The notes under the pieces are model-generated. The model saw nothing but the letters and a program-made list of their open reading frames with translations, did no database searches and was not told the DNA's origin. Positions 33,910 through 42,897 of a DNA stretch of 64,000 nucleotides are shown here, in pieces (the stretch's first letter is position 1; every line of letters begins with the position of its first letter). The stretch spans positions 124,001 to 188,000 of the forward strand of contig DASZPM010000006.1 in assembly GCA_035550215.1 (NCBI GenBank). The letters are read 5' to 3'. This DNA is from JABDFW01 sp035550215 (GTDB lineage Bacteria > Bacteroidota > Bacteroidia > Chitinophagales > Chitinophagaceae). The translations under genes were made by a program, and so were the position numbers.

Positions 33910-34578
33910 ATGTTGCAGCCGGCTACACTAAAATTTTTAAAAGACCTCAGGAAAAATAACACCAAAGAATGGTTTGATGCCAACAGGAAACAATACGAAG
34001 CAGCCAAAGAAGATTTTGCCGCCTTTGTTAAAGCCATTATTACAGCGCACGCCAAAAAAGATGAAACCATAGCATCATTGCAGCCCAAAGACTGCGTTTT
34101 TCGCATTAACCGCGACATACGGTTCAGCAAGGATAAATCTCCCTACAAAACAAATTTTGGCGCATATATTAACCGGGGTGGCAAAAAGGGAATTTTCGCG
34201 GGCTACTATTTTCATTGCGAACCGGGTGGCGAAAGCTTTGTTGGCGGCGGGCTGTGGATGCCGGAGCCTGAAAACCTTAAAAAGGTAAGGCAGGAAATAG
34301 ATTACTCTTTTGACGAGTTTAAAAAACTCATTGGCAATAAAAAATTCACCGGTGTTTACAAAGAGTTGCACAAAGGTGATGATATGCTGTTAAGCCGCGA
34401 GCCGAAAGGCTATGAAAAAGATAACCCTGCTATTGAATTCATCAAGCTTAAAAGCTTTGTAGCCATGCAAAAACTGGCAGATGCTGACCTGGCGGGCAAA
34501 GACCTGGAAAAAAAAGTATTGGCGGCGTACGCGGCGCTTCAGCCGTTGATTGAATTTATAAACCGTGCGCTGGAATAG
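33910..34578 (+). CDS. DUF2461-family protein (TIGR02453-like)
   Basis: 222 residues, cytosolic. Characteristic sequence: LKFLKDLRKNNTKEWFDANR near the start, FRINRDIRFSKDKSPYKTNFGAYI in the middle and GKKGIFAGYYFHCEPGGESF. The family has no established function. The gene is followed by the esterase gene after 34 bp; they may share a transcript. Confidence 0.9.
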   Translation: MLQPATLKFLKDLRKNNTKEWFDANRKQYEAAKEDFAAFVKAIITAHAKKDETIASLQPKDCVFRINRDIRFSKDKSPYKTNFGAYINRGGKKGIFAGYYFHCEPGGESFVGGGLWMPEPENLKKVRQEIDYSFDEFKKLIGNKKFTGVYKELHKGDDMLLSREPKGYEKDNPAIEFIKLKSFVAMQKLADADLAGKDLEKKVLAAYAALQPLIEFINRALE

Positions 34579-34612
34579 ATTTAGTATATTGTAGCAACAT
34601 CAAGCTATACGC

Positions 34613-36322
34613 ATGAGAAAATTTGTTATTTGCGTGCCCGCATTGCTGCTGGCAATGTTTTGCAATGCGCAAACATTCAGGGTAACAATTGACCCTTCAT
34701 TACACACTGCTGCTTTTGACGGAAGGCTGTTGTTAATGCTTTCCAACAATAACAGGGCAGAGCCGCGTTTTGAAATAAACGACGAAGCAGAAACGCAAGT
34801 GATATTCGGCGTAGATGTGGAAAACTGGCAACCGGGCACATCGCAACTGGTGGATGTACATGCGTATGGCTACCCAATTGAAAAATTAAGCGATGTACCT
34901 GCGGGGGATTACTACGCACAGGTGTTGCTGCATAAATACGAAACCTTCCATTTAAAAAACGGGCACACGGTAAAACTGCCTATGGACAGGGGTGAAGGCC
35001 AGCACTGGAACGTTGCGCCGGGCAACATTTATTCAACGCCGGTTAAGATACATTTTGACCCCAAAACCTCCAACGAAATAAGCATCACTATCGGCAATAT
35101 TATTCCGTCCATTAAAGAGCCTGAGGATACCAAATATATAAAGCACATAAAAATTCAAAGTAAGCTGCTTACCGAGTTCTGGGGCAGGCCTATGTATATC
35201 GGCGCACAAATTTTATTGCCGGAAGGTTTTGATGAGCATCCCAATGTTAAATATCCTGTGGCCATTTTTCACGACCATTTTGTGCATGATTTTGACGGGT
35301 TTCGCACCACGCCACCCGATGAAAACCTGAAACCCGACAGCAGTGCCCGGTTTCGCATTACAGGCTATAACAAAATAGTGCAACAGGAAAATTATGCTTT
35401 TTACAAACAGTGGACAGGGCCAAATTTTCCGCGGGTAATTGCCATCAAAATAACACATGCCAACCCGTATTATGATGATTCATACGCTGTAAACTCTGAA
35501 AATCTCGGCCCCTATGGGGATGCCATTACGTATGAGTTAATACCCGAAATAGAAAAAAGGTTTCGCGGCATTGGCCAGGGCTGGGCAAGGTTTTTATATG
35601 GCGGCTCAACGGGCGGGTGGGAAGCGCTGGCTGTACAGGTTTTTTACCCCGACCAATATAATGGTTGTTATGCGGCGTGCCCCGACCCGGTTGATTTTCA
35701 CCACTACACCACTGTTGACATTTATAATAACAAAAACGCCTACTATGTTGAAAGTGATTTTAAAAAGACACCGCGCCCGGGCCACCGTGATTATTTGGGG
35801 CATGTAAGTGCAACAATAGAAGAAATGAACCACCGTGAACTGGCGCTCGGCACGCGCAGCCGCAGCGGTGACCAGTTTGATATTTGGGAAGCCGTGTTTT
35901 CACCCGCGGGGGATGATGGTTACCCCAAACGTATTTATGATAAATACACAGGCGCTATTGATTCCTCCGTAGCAGCTTACTGGAAGGAGCATTATGACCT
36001 TACAAACATCATCCGGCGCGACTGGCCAAAATTTGGTGATAAGTTAAAGGGAAAAATACATGTGTATGTAGGTACCATGGACAGCTATTATCTTAACGAT
36101 GCCGTGTACAACGCGGAAGATGTATTGAAAAAATTACAAAATCCCGACTGTGATTGCGAAGTTGATTATGGCGACCGTGCAGAACATTGCTGGAACGGCG
36201 ATCATTCCGAACCAAATTATCTCAGCCGTTTACACTATAACCAAATGTATATTATTAAGTGGGCCGAAGAAGTTAAACACAGGGCGCCGGCAGGCGCTGA
36301 TTTAACAAGCTGGCGATATTAA
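34613..36322 (+). CDS. secreted esterase-like alpha/beta hydrolase
   Basis: 569 residues. Signal peptide at 1-19 (FCNAQ). An N-terminal beta-rich region (about 20-190) is followed by an esterase-D-like alpha/beta hydrolase domain: FHDHFVHDFDGF oxyanion region, nucleophile elbow GGSTGGWE (Ser332), and a late His in RAEHCWNGDHSEPN. This matches the PF00756-type esterases. Possible substrates are acyl or feruloyl esters on polysaccharides, but this is not shown. Periplasmic or surface located. Confidence 0.83.
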   Translation: MRKFVICVPALLLAMFCNAQTFRVTIDPSLHTAAFDGRLLLMLSNNNRAEPRFEINDEAETQVIFGVDVENWQPGTSQLVDVHAYGYPIEKLSDVPAGDYYAQVLLHKYETFHLKNGHTVKLPMDRGEGQHWNVAPGNIYSTPVKIHFDPKTSNEISITIGNIIPSIKEPEDTKYIKHIKIQSKLLTEFWGRPMYIGAQILLPEGFDEHPNVKYPVAIFHDHFVHDFDGFRTTPPDENLKPDSSARFRITGYNKIVQQENYAFYKQWTGPNFPRVIAIKITHANPYYDDSYAVNSENLGPYGDAITYELIPEIEKRFRGIGQGWARFLYGGSTGGWEALAVQVFYPDQYNGCYAACPDPVDFHHYTTVDIYNNKNAYYVESDFKKTPRPGHRDYLGHVSATIEEMNHRELALGTRSRSGDQFDIWEAVFSPAGDDGYPKRIYDKYTGAIDSSVAAYWKEHYDLTNIIRRDWPKFGDKLKGKIHVYVGTMDSYYLNDAVYNAEDVLKKLQNPDCDCEVDYGDRAEHCWNGDHSEPNYLSRLHYNQMYIIKWAEEVKHRAPAGADLTSWRY

Positions 36323-36337
36323 AGATACGCTCTCCTA

Positions 36338-37909
36338 TTATCGTATAAGCACTACCGTGCCTTTGGTTGAAAGGGCATCGCAACCGCTGCCGTTTTTATA
36401 GTTAAGCACCCATATATACGTGCCCGGCGGGGCTTTTACGCCATGGGTTGTGCCATCCCATTTATTACCCTGATTACGGGTGTTAAAAACATTCAGTCCC
36501 CACCGGTTATAAACACTCAGGCTAAAATCGCTCAAAGGGTAGCTGCTTAAAGGGCCCCAGGTATCATTGCTGCCGTCACCGTTGGGCGTAAAAGCAGTAG
36601 GCACATGCACACGGGTGTCGTTACCATTTAATACGGTTACTGAAATTTGGGCGCTGTCAACACAATGGTTTTCATCCGTCCCGGTAACGGTATATACCAT
36701 ATCGCCCTGCGGGGTAACAACCGGGTTACCGATGTTACAGTTATCCAGGTTTGTACAAGGCTGCCAGGTGTACGACACACCGCCTGAAACCGCCAGTTGT
36801 GTGGCCGCTCCCCCGCATGAAACAACATTTGTTTGTGTGGCTTTAATAAATTTCAGTGCGTCAACGGTTGATATATTTACCACTGTATCAGCGGAAAATA
36901 TACGCCCCCCGGTATATAACTGCAATTCAACATTATATTGCCCCGTATGCGGAAACCTGTAGGTGAAATCTTTGCCTTCGGCAGAATCCCCGTTACTAAT
37001 TTTCCATACACGCCGGTCAATGGTTAACGCATTACTTACAAATGATGAATCGCTGAATACCACTTCGTTTGGCTGGCACGGGTTAACCGCGTAACTGATG
37101 GCGGGTACCGGCGGCGCCAGCCCCCTGCAAACGCTGTCTGAAAAATAACGTACCTCATCATCTGTTAAAGCCCTTTTATAAACCCGCACCTCATCAATAC
37201 TTCCCACAAAATTCCTGAAACCCGCAACAGATGCATCGGGTGAAACGCTGCCTAAAATTATTTCTATTGGCTCACTGCCGCACAAATCACTCACCGGCGG
37301 AAAATTATTTACCCAGAAACTCATTATTTTACAGTCAAAATAAACCCGCATATCCCCCTGGTCATAAACAATCGCAATAGTTTGCCATTGGTTGTTGGCC
37401 GTCACCGTATCCATTTCATAGCCGTTTGATGTTCGCTCGTTTCCTGAACACCAGTCGCCGAAATAACCCAGGAAATCATACCGCGGGTGATAATTCACGT
37501 TGGGCGGCGCCCACCCTATCCTCAGTTTACCATGCAGGTATGCCTGCTGCGGGTCGGCCGTTTCCCGCTGCCATGAAAAGAAGTTGTAAAAGGGTACACC
37601 GGCTGCACGGGCTATTGACGGCCGGATGCGCATCAGCACAGAAAATGCTTTAACAGGCCCGTCAAGTTTTTTTACGTTGTGTATAACAATGGCGTCCTTG
37701 CCATCAAAATAAAAAGCCCCTGTTTTATTGCCGTCAAAGCTCAGTGCCTGTGTTGCGCCATATAATACCCCATTGTAATTATTGCCGCTCAGGTCGTCGG
37801 TATTACCGTTTAAGGGCATATACAACACAAGGCTGTCGGGTGATATTTGCGCTATTCCACTGCTTATTATGCAACAAAACAAAAACGATATGATGCAGTG
37901 TTTATTCAT
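36338..37909 (-). CDS. LamG/PKD-type protein with type IX secretion C-terminal domain
   Basis: 523 residues. Signal peptide at 1-20; a LamG/concanavalin-like domain at about 25-260 (LYMPLNGNTDDLSGNNYNG, GKDAIVIHNV, GSIDEVRVYKRALTDDEV); a PKD-like region (FPHTGQYNVELQLYTGGR); and a C-terminal CHU_C / gliding-associated domain (FTPNGDGSNDTWGP, LSVYNRWGLNVFN, APPGTYIWVLNYKNG). This C-terminus directs export through the type IX system. It is probably a cell-surface, sugar-binding protein. Confidence 0.88.
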   Translation of the reverse strand: MNKHCIISFLFCCIISSGIAQISPDSLVLYMPLNGNTDDLSGNNYNGVLYGATQALSFDGNKTGAFYFDGKDAIVIHNVKKLDGPVKAFSVLMRIRPSIARAAGVPFYNFFSWQRETADPQQAYLHGKLRIGWAPPNVNYHPRYDFLGYFGDWCSGNERTSNGYEMDTVTANNQWQTIAIVYDQGDMRVYFDCKIMSFWVNNFPPVSDLCGSEPIEIILGSVSPDASVAGFRNFVGSIDEVRVYKRALTDDEVRYFSDSVCRGLAPPVPAISYAVNPCQPNEVVFSDSSFVSNALTIDRRVWKISNGDSAEGKDFTYRFPHTGQYNVELQLYTGGRIFSADTVVNISTVDALKFIKATQTNVVSCGGAATQLAVSGGVSYTWQPCTNLDNCNIGNPVVTPQGDMVYTVTGTDENHCVDSAQISVTVLNGNDTRVHVPTAFTPNGDGSNDTWGPLSSYPLSDFSLSVYNRWGLNVFNTRNQGNKWDGTTHGVKAPPGTYIWVLNYKNGSGCDALSTKGTVVLIR

Positions 37910-38052
37910 GAGGGTGAATAAATTTGGCAGGCGCTTACTTTGATTTGACTATTACGAATATACTAAATAATACAGGCGGCCTCCCTAAAGAAAACAGGGC
38001 TTACAGCAGTGAGGTTGCCCTTGAGGGGTTTATTGCATCAAAATAAAATTGA

Positions 38053-38406
38053 TTAACCGGCGAGCGCTCCTTTCAGTTTTTTGGGAAGAGACTGCACAAC
38101 CAGTGTATAGGATTCATCAATGAGTGAGTATAATAATTTTGAAGGTACACGGCCGTCAACAATAACAGTGTTCCAGTGTTGTTTATTCATGTGGTAGCCC
38201 GGCTGTATGGCGTCGTACTGTTCGCGCAGCTCCACAGCCCGGTCAGGGTCGCATTTGGCATTAAATTGCAACGGTGTTTGCGAGAGGGAGGTAAGCAGGA
38301 ACATTTTGCCCATCACTTTAAATACCAGGGTGTCCTCTCCAAAAGGAAAAGTCTCTTCCACGCCTTTTTTTGCCAAACAGTAACTTCTTAATAGTTCTAT
38401 GTCCAT
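38053..38406 (-). CDS. MmcQ/YjbR-family protein
   Basis: 117 residues from ATG 38406; a longer frame upstream overlaps the fucosidase gene and lacks family sequence. It opens MDIELLRSYCLAKKGVEETF and has FPFGEDTLVFKVMGKMFLLT, and YHMNKQHWNTVIVDGRVPSK, all typical of the YjbR/CyaY-like fold. Members may bind DNA, but the role is not established. It overlaps no other gene and lies 34 bp after the fucosidase gene. Confidence 0.9.
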   Translation of the reverse strand: MDIELLRSYCLAKKGVEETFPFGEDTLVFKVMGKMFLLTSLSQTPLQFNAKCDPDRAVELREQYDAIQPGYHMNKQHWNTVIVDGRVPSKLLYSLIDESYTLVVQSLPKKLKGALAG

Positions 38407-38440
38407 ATTGAAAGCTACAAATATTCGTTTAAATACCCTT

Positions 38441-39850
38441 TTATTTGTTCCCGCCTGTTCGCTTTTCATTATACACGCCAAACTCAGCAATGGCGGGCGG
38501 GCTGTCAAACCCATCTACCAGTATGCGTATTTTTTCTCCCTGCGCTTTTTTAAAACGGTTAATTTTTACCCTGTTTTTATTATCGCTTGCGAGTATCGGT
38601 TTCCAGGCATTATCCGCAAAATATTCAAGGCGGTAACTGTTTATGTTAGCAGCAGGTTCAGTAATTACCACCGTATTAAATGTGGTGGGTTTGTCAAAAT
38701 CAACTTCATACCATGGCTTTTTCACAGCAGGGTTGCTTTGCCAGGCAGTTTTAAAATTATCATCGTTGCCAAAGTCCATAATCCACATATCATCACTCCA
38801 GCTTGCGTTCGCTTTTTGTTTTTTAGCAAGGTTATGGCTTATAATGGGCGCTTCAATATTGCCAAGGGGTGAGACAGGGCCTTCATTTTTCCATAATTTT
38901 CCAATTTCCGTCAAGGCAGCTAAGGCATTATCATCAATCAATCCGTCCCTGTTTGGCGCCACGTTCAAAATAAAATTACAATACGCGTTGTTAAACGGGA
39001 TGATATCATCATTTACCAGCGTCGCCGGGTCTTTCACTTTAGTAGTGGGAAAGCTTGTCTTCCAAAACCACGCGTCATTCAGCGGCAGGCAACTCAAGGC
39101 AGGCAGTTTATTGGTTTCTTTTGAAATATGCTGCCCCGCATTTTGCTCGTAGCTTTTAATATCGCTGTACATCAATGCCTCGGGCGGGTATTTGGCAGAG
39201 TTTAAATCCATCAGCAGGCAATTGGGCTGCAGCGACTTTACCAATGTGTAAATTTCTTCAAACGGCACGTCGTCATACGAAATGCGCGACCAGGGCGCGT
39301 CCCAGCCGTCAATAATCAACGCGGTTATGTCCCCATAGTTTGTAAGCAACTCCGTCAACTGCGCTTTAATCATATCAACATCTTTGCGTGTAATAAAGCC
39401 CGGCCTTATTTTGTGGTGCGTGTCTAAAATGGAATAATACAACATCACTTTTAACCCCTGTGCACGAAAAGCATTTACGTATTCCCGCACAACATCTTTT
39501 TTAAAAGGGCTGTGCATTACATTATAATCAGTTGTTTTTGTGTCCCATATACAAAAGCCGCTGTGGTGCTTGGTGGTAAGGCATCCATAAGTCATATTAG
39601 CGGCTTTGGCTGCCGTTGCCCATTGCGCGCAATTTAATTTTACAGGATTAAAAATAGAGGGGCTTGCATCAGGGTCGGGCCAGTCCTGGTCAACATACGT
39701 GGGAATATTAAAATGGATAAACATACCAAACCGCAGGTCAATAAATTTTTGCTGCAACTGGTGCAATGTTTCCTTGTTAACCGGTGCTTGTGCCTGGGTG
39801 GCTGCGGCAATAAAAAAAATAAAAAATATTAACGCATATATCTTGCTCAT
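38441..39850 (-). CDS. alpha-L-fucosidase, GH29
   Basis: 469 residues from ATG 39850 (MSKIYALIFF signal peptide, cleavage near residue 21). The GH29 barrel carries FGMFIHFNIPTYVDQDW near 41-57, YGCLTTKHHSGFCIWDTKTTDY near 88-109 and the nucleophile region ALIIDGWD with Asp181. The last 130 residues resemble a carbohydrate-binding discoidin-like domain (PWYEVDFDKPTTFNTVVI). It removes terminal alpha-L-fucose from glycans, probably in the periplasm. Start of the glycan-degradation island on the minus strand. Confidence 0.93.
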   Translation of the reverse strand: MSKIYALIFFIFFIAAATQAQAPVNKETLHQLQQKFIDLRFGMFIHFNIPTYVDQDWPDPDASPSIFNPVKLNCAQWATAAKAANMTYGCLTTKHHSGFCIWDTKTTDYNVMHSPFKKDVVREYVNAFRAQGLKVMLYYSILDTHHKIRPGFITRKDVDMIKAQLTELLTNYGDITALIIDGWDAPWSRISYDDVPFEEIYTLVKSLQPNCLLMDLNSAKYPPEALMYSDIKSYEQNAGQHISKETNKLPALSCLPLNDAWFWKTSFPTTKVKDPATLVNDDIIPFNNAYCNFILNVAPNRDGLIDDNALAALTEIGKLWKNEGPVSPLGNIEAPIISHNLAKKQKANASWSDDMWIMDFGNDDNFKTAWQSNPAVKKPWYEVDFDKPTTFNTVVITEPAANINSYRLEYFADNAWKPILASDNKNRVKINRFKKAQGEKIRILVDGFDSPPAIAEFGVYNEKRTGGNK

Positions 39851-39961
39851 GGCGGTAAAGTTAAACAGGCGACGGGATATTGTAGCCGGGAAACATTTCA
39901 ATTTAACACACCCGTAATCACAGCCGTTTGCCCATAAAAAAAGAACCGCTAACTTTATACC

Positions 39962-40555
39962 ATGCAGGATGCATTAATGGCTTTACAAATTTTTATGTTG
40001 CAGATGGTGAGGCTGGAAGATGCCGCATGGAATGATATGCATCAGCGGCTTGTACCCCGCACATACAAGAAAAAAGAACTTTTTATTAAAGAAGGAAAAA
40101 TATGCCGCGAAATTGCTTTTATCGGCAAAGGCTCGTTCCGCTACTACAAAATAATTGACGGCATCGAAGTTTCTACCTTCTTCTCCTTTGAACATAACTG
40201 GGTGAGCGCGTACACCAGCTTTTTGCGTAAGTCGCCAAGCTTTGTAAGCATTGAGGCGATGGAAGATACAGAAGTATTGGTACTGGGTTATGATGATATG
40301 CAGTACCTGTACCAGCACTACATTACGTTTGAACGCTTCGGCAGGCTGATGGCCGAGTATTTAATTGGCTGCCTGGAGGAACGGATGCACAGCCTTTTAC
40401 TTAAAACGCCGGAAGAACGCTATTTAAAAACCCTTACAGATAACAGCATTTATTTTGAAAGGGTACCCCTGCATTATGTAGCATCATACCTGGGTATTGC
40501 GCCGGAAAGTTTAAGCCGCATACGCAAAAGAGTTATGCAAAAAGCGATTTCTTAA
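39962..40555 (+). CDS. Crp/Fnr-family transcriptional regulator
   Basis: 197 residues. Cyclic-nucleotide-binding-like N-terminal domain (LFIKEGKICREIAFIGKGSFRYY, then SIEAMEDTEVLVLG) and a C-terminal helix-turn-helix (YFERVPLHYVASYLGIAPESLSRIRKR). No Fnr-type Cys set. The ATG at 39962 is used; Met6 (39977) is another option. Divergent from the fucosidase gene and 60 bp upstream of an epimerase-like gene, which it may control. Confidence 0.92.
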   Translation: MQDALMALQIFMLQMVRLEDAAWNDMHQRLVPRTYKKKELFIKEGKICREIAFIGKGSFRYYKIIDGIEVSTFFSFEHNWVSAYTSFLRKSPSFVSIEAMEDTEVLVLGYDDMQYLYQHYITFERFGRLMAEYLIGCLEERMHSLLLKTPEERYLKTLTDNSIYFERVPLHYVASYLGIAPESLSRIRKRVMQKAIS

Positions 40556-40568
40556 CCAAAGTCAAGGG

Positions 40569-40596
40569 TTTGAGGCATCGGGCGGGTATAGTTTTG
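40569..40596 (+). promoter_or_regulatory. promoter of the epimerase-like gene
   Basis: TTTG (40569-40572) and TAGTTTTG (40589-40596, matching TAnnTTTG) are separated by 16 nt, slightly short of the usual 17-21. The start codon is 20 nt downstream. Confidence 0.45.
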
Positions 40597-40615
40597 TGTC
40601 ATAAAATTAAACACT

Positions 40616-41548
40616 ATGGCACTGCATACTATCATCGGCGCAAACGGAACAATAGCCACAGAACTTGTTCCCCTGTTATTAGAAAATAATCACCAGGTAA
40701 GGCTTGTAAGCCGCAACCCAAAACCGGTAAGCGGCGCGGAAACAATGCCTGCCGATGTATTGAATTACAGCCAGGTGCTGGCAGCGATAAAAGGCTCAGA
40801 TGTTGTTTACCTGCTTGTTGGCCTTGAATATAAAATTGACGTATGGCGCGCAAGCTGGCCCAAACTTATGCGCAATGTCATTGATGCCTGCAAAACAACT
40901 AATGCAAAACTTATCTTTTTCGATAATATTTACATGTATGGTGAAGTAACAGGCAAAATAACAGAAGACGCCCCTTTTAAACCGGTGAGCAAAAAAGGCG
41001 AAGTACGCGCGCAGGTTGATACCATGCTATTGAATGAAATGAAAGCAGGTACATTACAGGCAGCCATTGCTAAAGCGACTGATTTTTATGGCCCGCGCTG
41101 TACCGATAAAAGTGCGCCCGGCGTGCTTGTTTTTGACAGGATGAAAAAGAAACAGTCAGCACAATGGTTTATTAATGCAAAACTGCCGCGCGCATTCAGC
41201 TATACGCCTGATTGTGCCAAAGGCTTGTATATTCTTGCAACGCATAATGAATCATTCGGCCAGGTATGGCACCTGCCTGTTGCGCAACCCACGCCTACCG
41301 GCAAGGAGTTTGTTGAAATGGCCGCAAAATATATGCATGCCAATACCAAAATACAGGTGTTGCCAAAATGGTTATTGAAGATATTAGGCTGGTTTAACCC
41401 GTTTATGAAGGAGATGTACGAAATGATGTACCAGTACGAATTTCCGCTGGTGCTTGACTCCTCAAAATTTGAAAGGGCTTTCAATGTTACACCCACCAGT
41501 TATGAAGAAGGTATTAAAGCAACCGCGGAATGGTTTTTAAACAGGTAA
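40616..41548 (+). CDS. NAD-dependent epimerase/dehydratase-family protein
   Basis: 310 residues. Rossmann start HTIIGANGTIATELVPLL with a GxxGxxA-type loop at about 7-13, and NVIDACKTTNAKLIFFDNIYMYG, where Tyr would be the catalytic Tyr of the SDR family (the Lys follows poorly). This is an atypical SDR resembling NAD(P)-binding proteins of unknown substrate. Cytosolic. Preceded by the Crp/Fnr-like gene. Convergent with the GH5 gene 12 bp away. Confidence 0.85.
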   Translation: MALHTIIGANGTIATELVPLLLENNHQVRLVSRNPKPVSGAETMPADVLNYSQVLAAIKGSDVVYLLVGLEYKIDVWRASWPKLMRNVIDACKTTNAKLIFFDNIYMYGEVTGKITEDAPFKPVSKKGEVRAQVDTMLLNEMKAGTLQAAIAKATDFYGPRCTDKSAPGVLVFDRMKKKQSAQWFINAKLPRAFSYTPDCAKGLYILATHNESFGQVWHLPVAQPTPTGKEFVEMAAKYMHANTKIQVLPKWLLKILGWFNPFMKEMYEMMYQYEFPLVLDSSKFERAFNVTPTSYEEGIKATAEWFLNR

Positions 41549-41560
41549 TATCGCAGTGTA

Positions 41561-42700
41561 TTATTGCTTCTGCATCAGTTGCAGAAACTTCCGGTCGAGT
41601 TTATGGCCGTACCAGTCTTCATAGGCTACATCGGCACGGCCGCTGTCAAGTACGCCAAAATCACCGGCAAAATTCCAGATGGCAAAACCTATATCGTTCG
41701 TGGTAAGTATATCAAGCACATCGCCAAACCAGGCTAAAAAAACATCGTGCGGTGTTTTGTTGTAACAACCACCTTCGCCGCAATGTACACCAACACCCTG
41801 TTTCACTAATTCAATCCAGGGCTTATAAAAATCTTCCAGTAATTGCCGGCTTAAATATCTATCGCCCACTTGCCCCGGCCATTTAGGCTCGGGCATGTGG
41901 TCGGGGTCTTTATTCGCCCACGATGCCCTGTAGTGGCTTATCGCGCCGGGATTATAACCCCGGCAGCTTTGCGCAATACCAAGGTCAATAAGTTCAGGTA
42001 TTACATTGCTGCCGCCGCTGTTGCCGTCTGCAATTATCAAACGGCCCGGGTTTTCTTTTCTTATTGCTTCTGCGGCGGCTTTCGCCACGCGGCGGTAATC
42101 ATCCCCCGGTACAGGCCCTGATTTGGAATGCTGGTCGTTCATATCCTCGCGCATGCTGGGCTCGTTCACCAAATCAAAACTTAATTTTTTGGGTGATACC
42201 TCTTTATATTTTTTTGCCCACATGCCCCAGTGAAAACAAAAGGCATCCAATGCCGCCAGGTCTTTCCATAAATTAAACGGCTCGTGAAAACCGGCGTTTA
42301 TGCAGTAGCCCGGCGCGCGGTGCAGGTTAAGGCTTACGTGCATGTTATATTTATGCGCGCGCTGTACCAGCGCGTCTACCTGGTCAACCATACTGTTATC
42401 AATCTTGTACACGTCTTCCGGCGCAATATCTTTTGTTCGGTCAATATCAAGGTAGCAGGGGTAGGCAATGGGTATGCGTATAAAATCAAAACCCCAGTCC
42501 TGCATCCATTTAAAATAATCTTCCGGCGTTGGGTGATTGTTACGTGCCGGGTTGGGCGAATAAAAGTCAAGCAGGTTAAACCCTTTCCAGCGCGGCAGTT
42601 TATTTTTTGGTTTTGCTGTAGCTGCCAGTAATGGTAATTGTGCCAATGTAGCGCCTGCCGTTGCAGCGGCAGCAGTTTTAATAAATGTTCTCCGTTGCAT
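41561..42700 (-). CDS. GH5 cellulase/mannanase-type glycosidase, Tat-exported
   Basis: 379 residues from ATG 42700. Tat signal MQRRTFIKTAAAATAGATLA, then a GH5 barrel: IRIPIAY near 74-80, LNLHRAPGY near 125-132, acid/base Glu180 in FDLVNEP, and the nucleophile Glu309 in GVHCGEGG. GH5 members cut beta-1,4-glucan or mannan chains; the subfamily cannot be fixed here. Periplasmic. It follows the GH27 gene, with a terminator between. Confidence 0.92.
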   Translation of the reverse strand: MQRRTFIKTAAAATAGATLAQLPLLAATAKPKNKLPRWKGFNLLDFYSPNPARNNHPTPEDYFKWMQDWGFDFIRIPIAYPCYLDIDRTKDIAPEDVYKIDNSMVDQVDALVQRAHKYNMHVSLNLHRAPGYCINAGFHEPFNLWKDLAALDAFCFHWGMWAKKYKEVSPKKLSFDLVNEPSMREDMNDQHSKSGPVPGDDYRRVAKAAAEAIRKENPGRLIIADGNSGGSNVIPELIDLGIAQSCRGYNPGAISHYRASWANKDPDHMPEPKWPGQVGDRYLSRQLLEDFYKPWIELVKQGVGVHCGEGGCYNKTPHDVFLAWFGDVLDILTTNDIGFAIWNFAGDFGVLDSGRADVAYEDWYGHKLDRKFLQLMQKQ

Positions 42701-42810
42701 AATACAATTGCTTGATGTGGTAATGAAAGATACGCATTTAAACACCTATGCTTAACCTAATAATTAGCAAAGCAATCTCTGCCAAGAATTAATTGCTGTA
42801 TTCCGGTAGT

Positions 42811-42871
42811 TAAAAATCAAACACCCGGTACAGGCTGCAGCGCAGATAGCACTATGCGGCCACCGGGTGTT
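42811..42871 (-). terminator. hairpin terminator after the GH27 gene
   Basis: AACACCCGGT (42820-42829) pairs with ACCGGGTGTT (42862-42871). On the minus strand the stem is followed by TTTGATTTTTA (42820-42811). The 32-nt loop has its own smaller stem. It ends the GH2-GH9-GH27 run before the GH5 gene. Confidence 0.65.
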
Positions 42872-42897
42872 GAATGTATAAATAAAGAGTGGGTCCG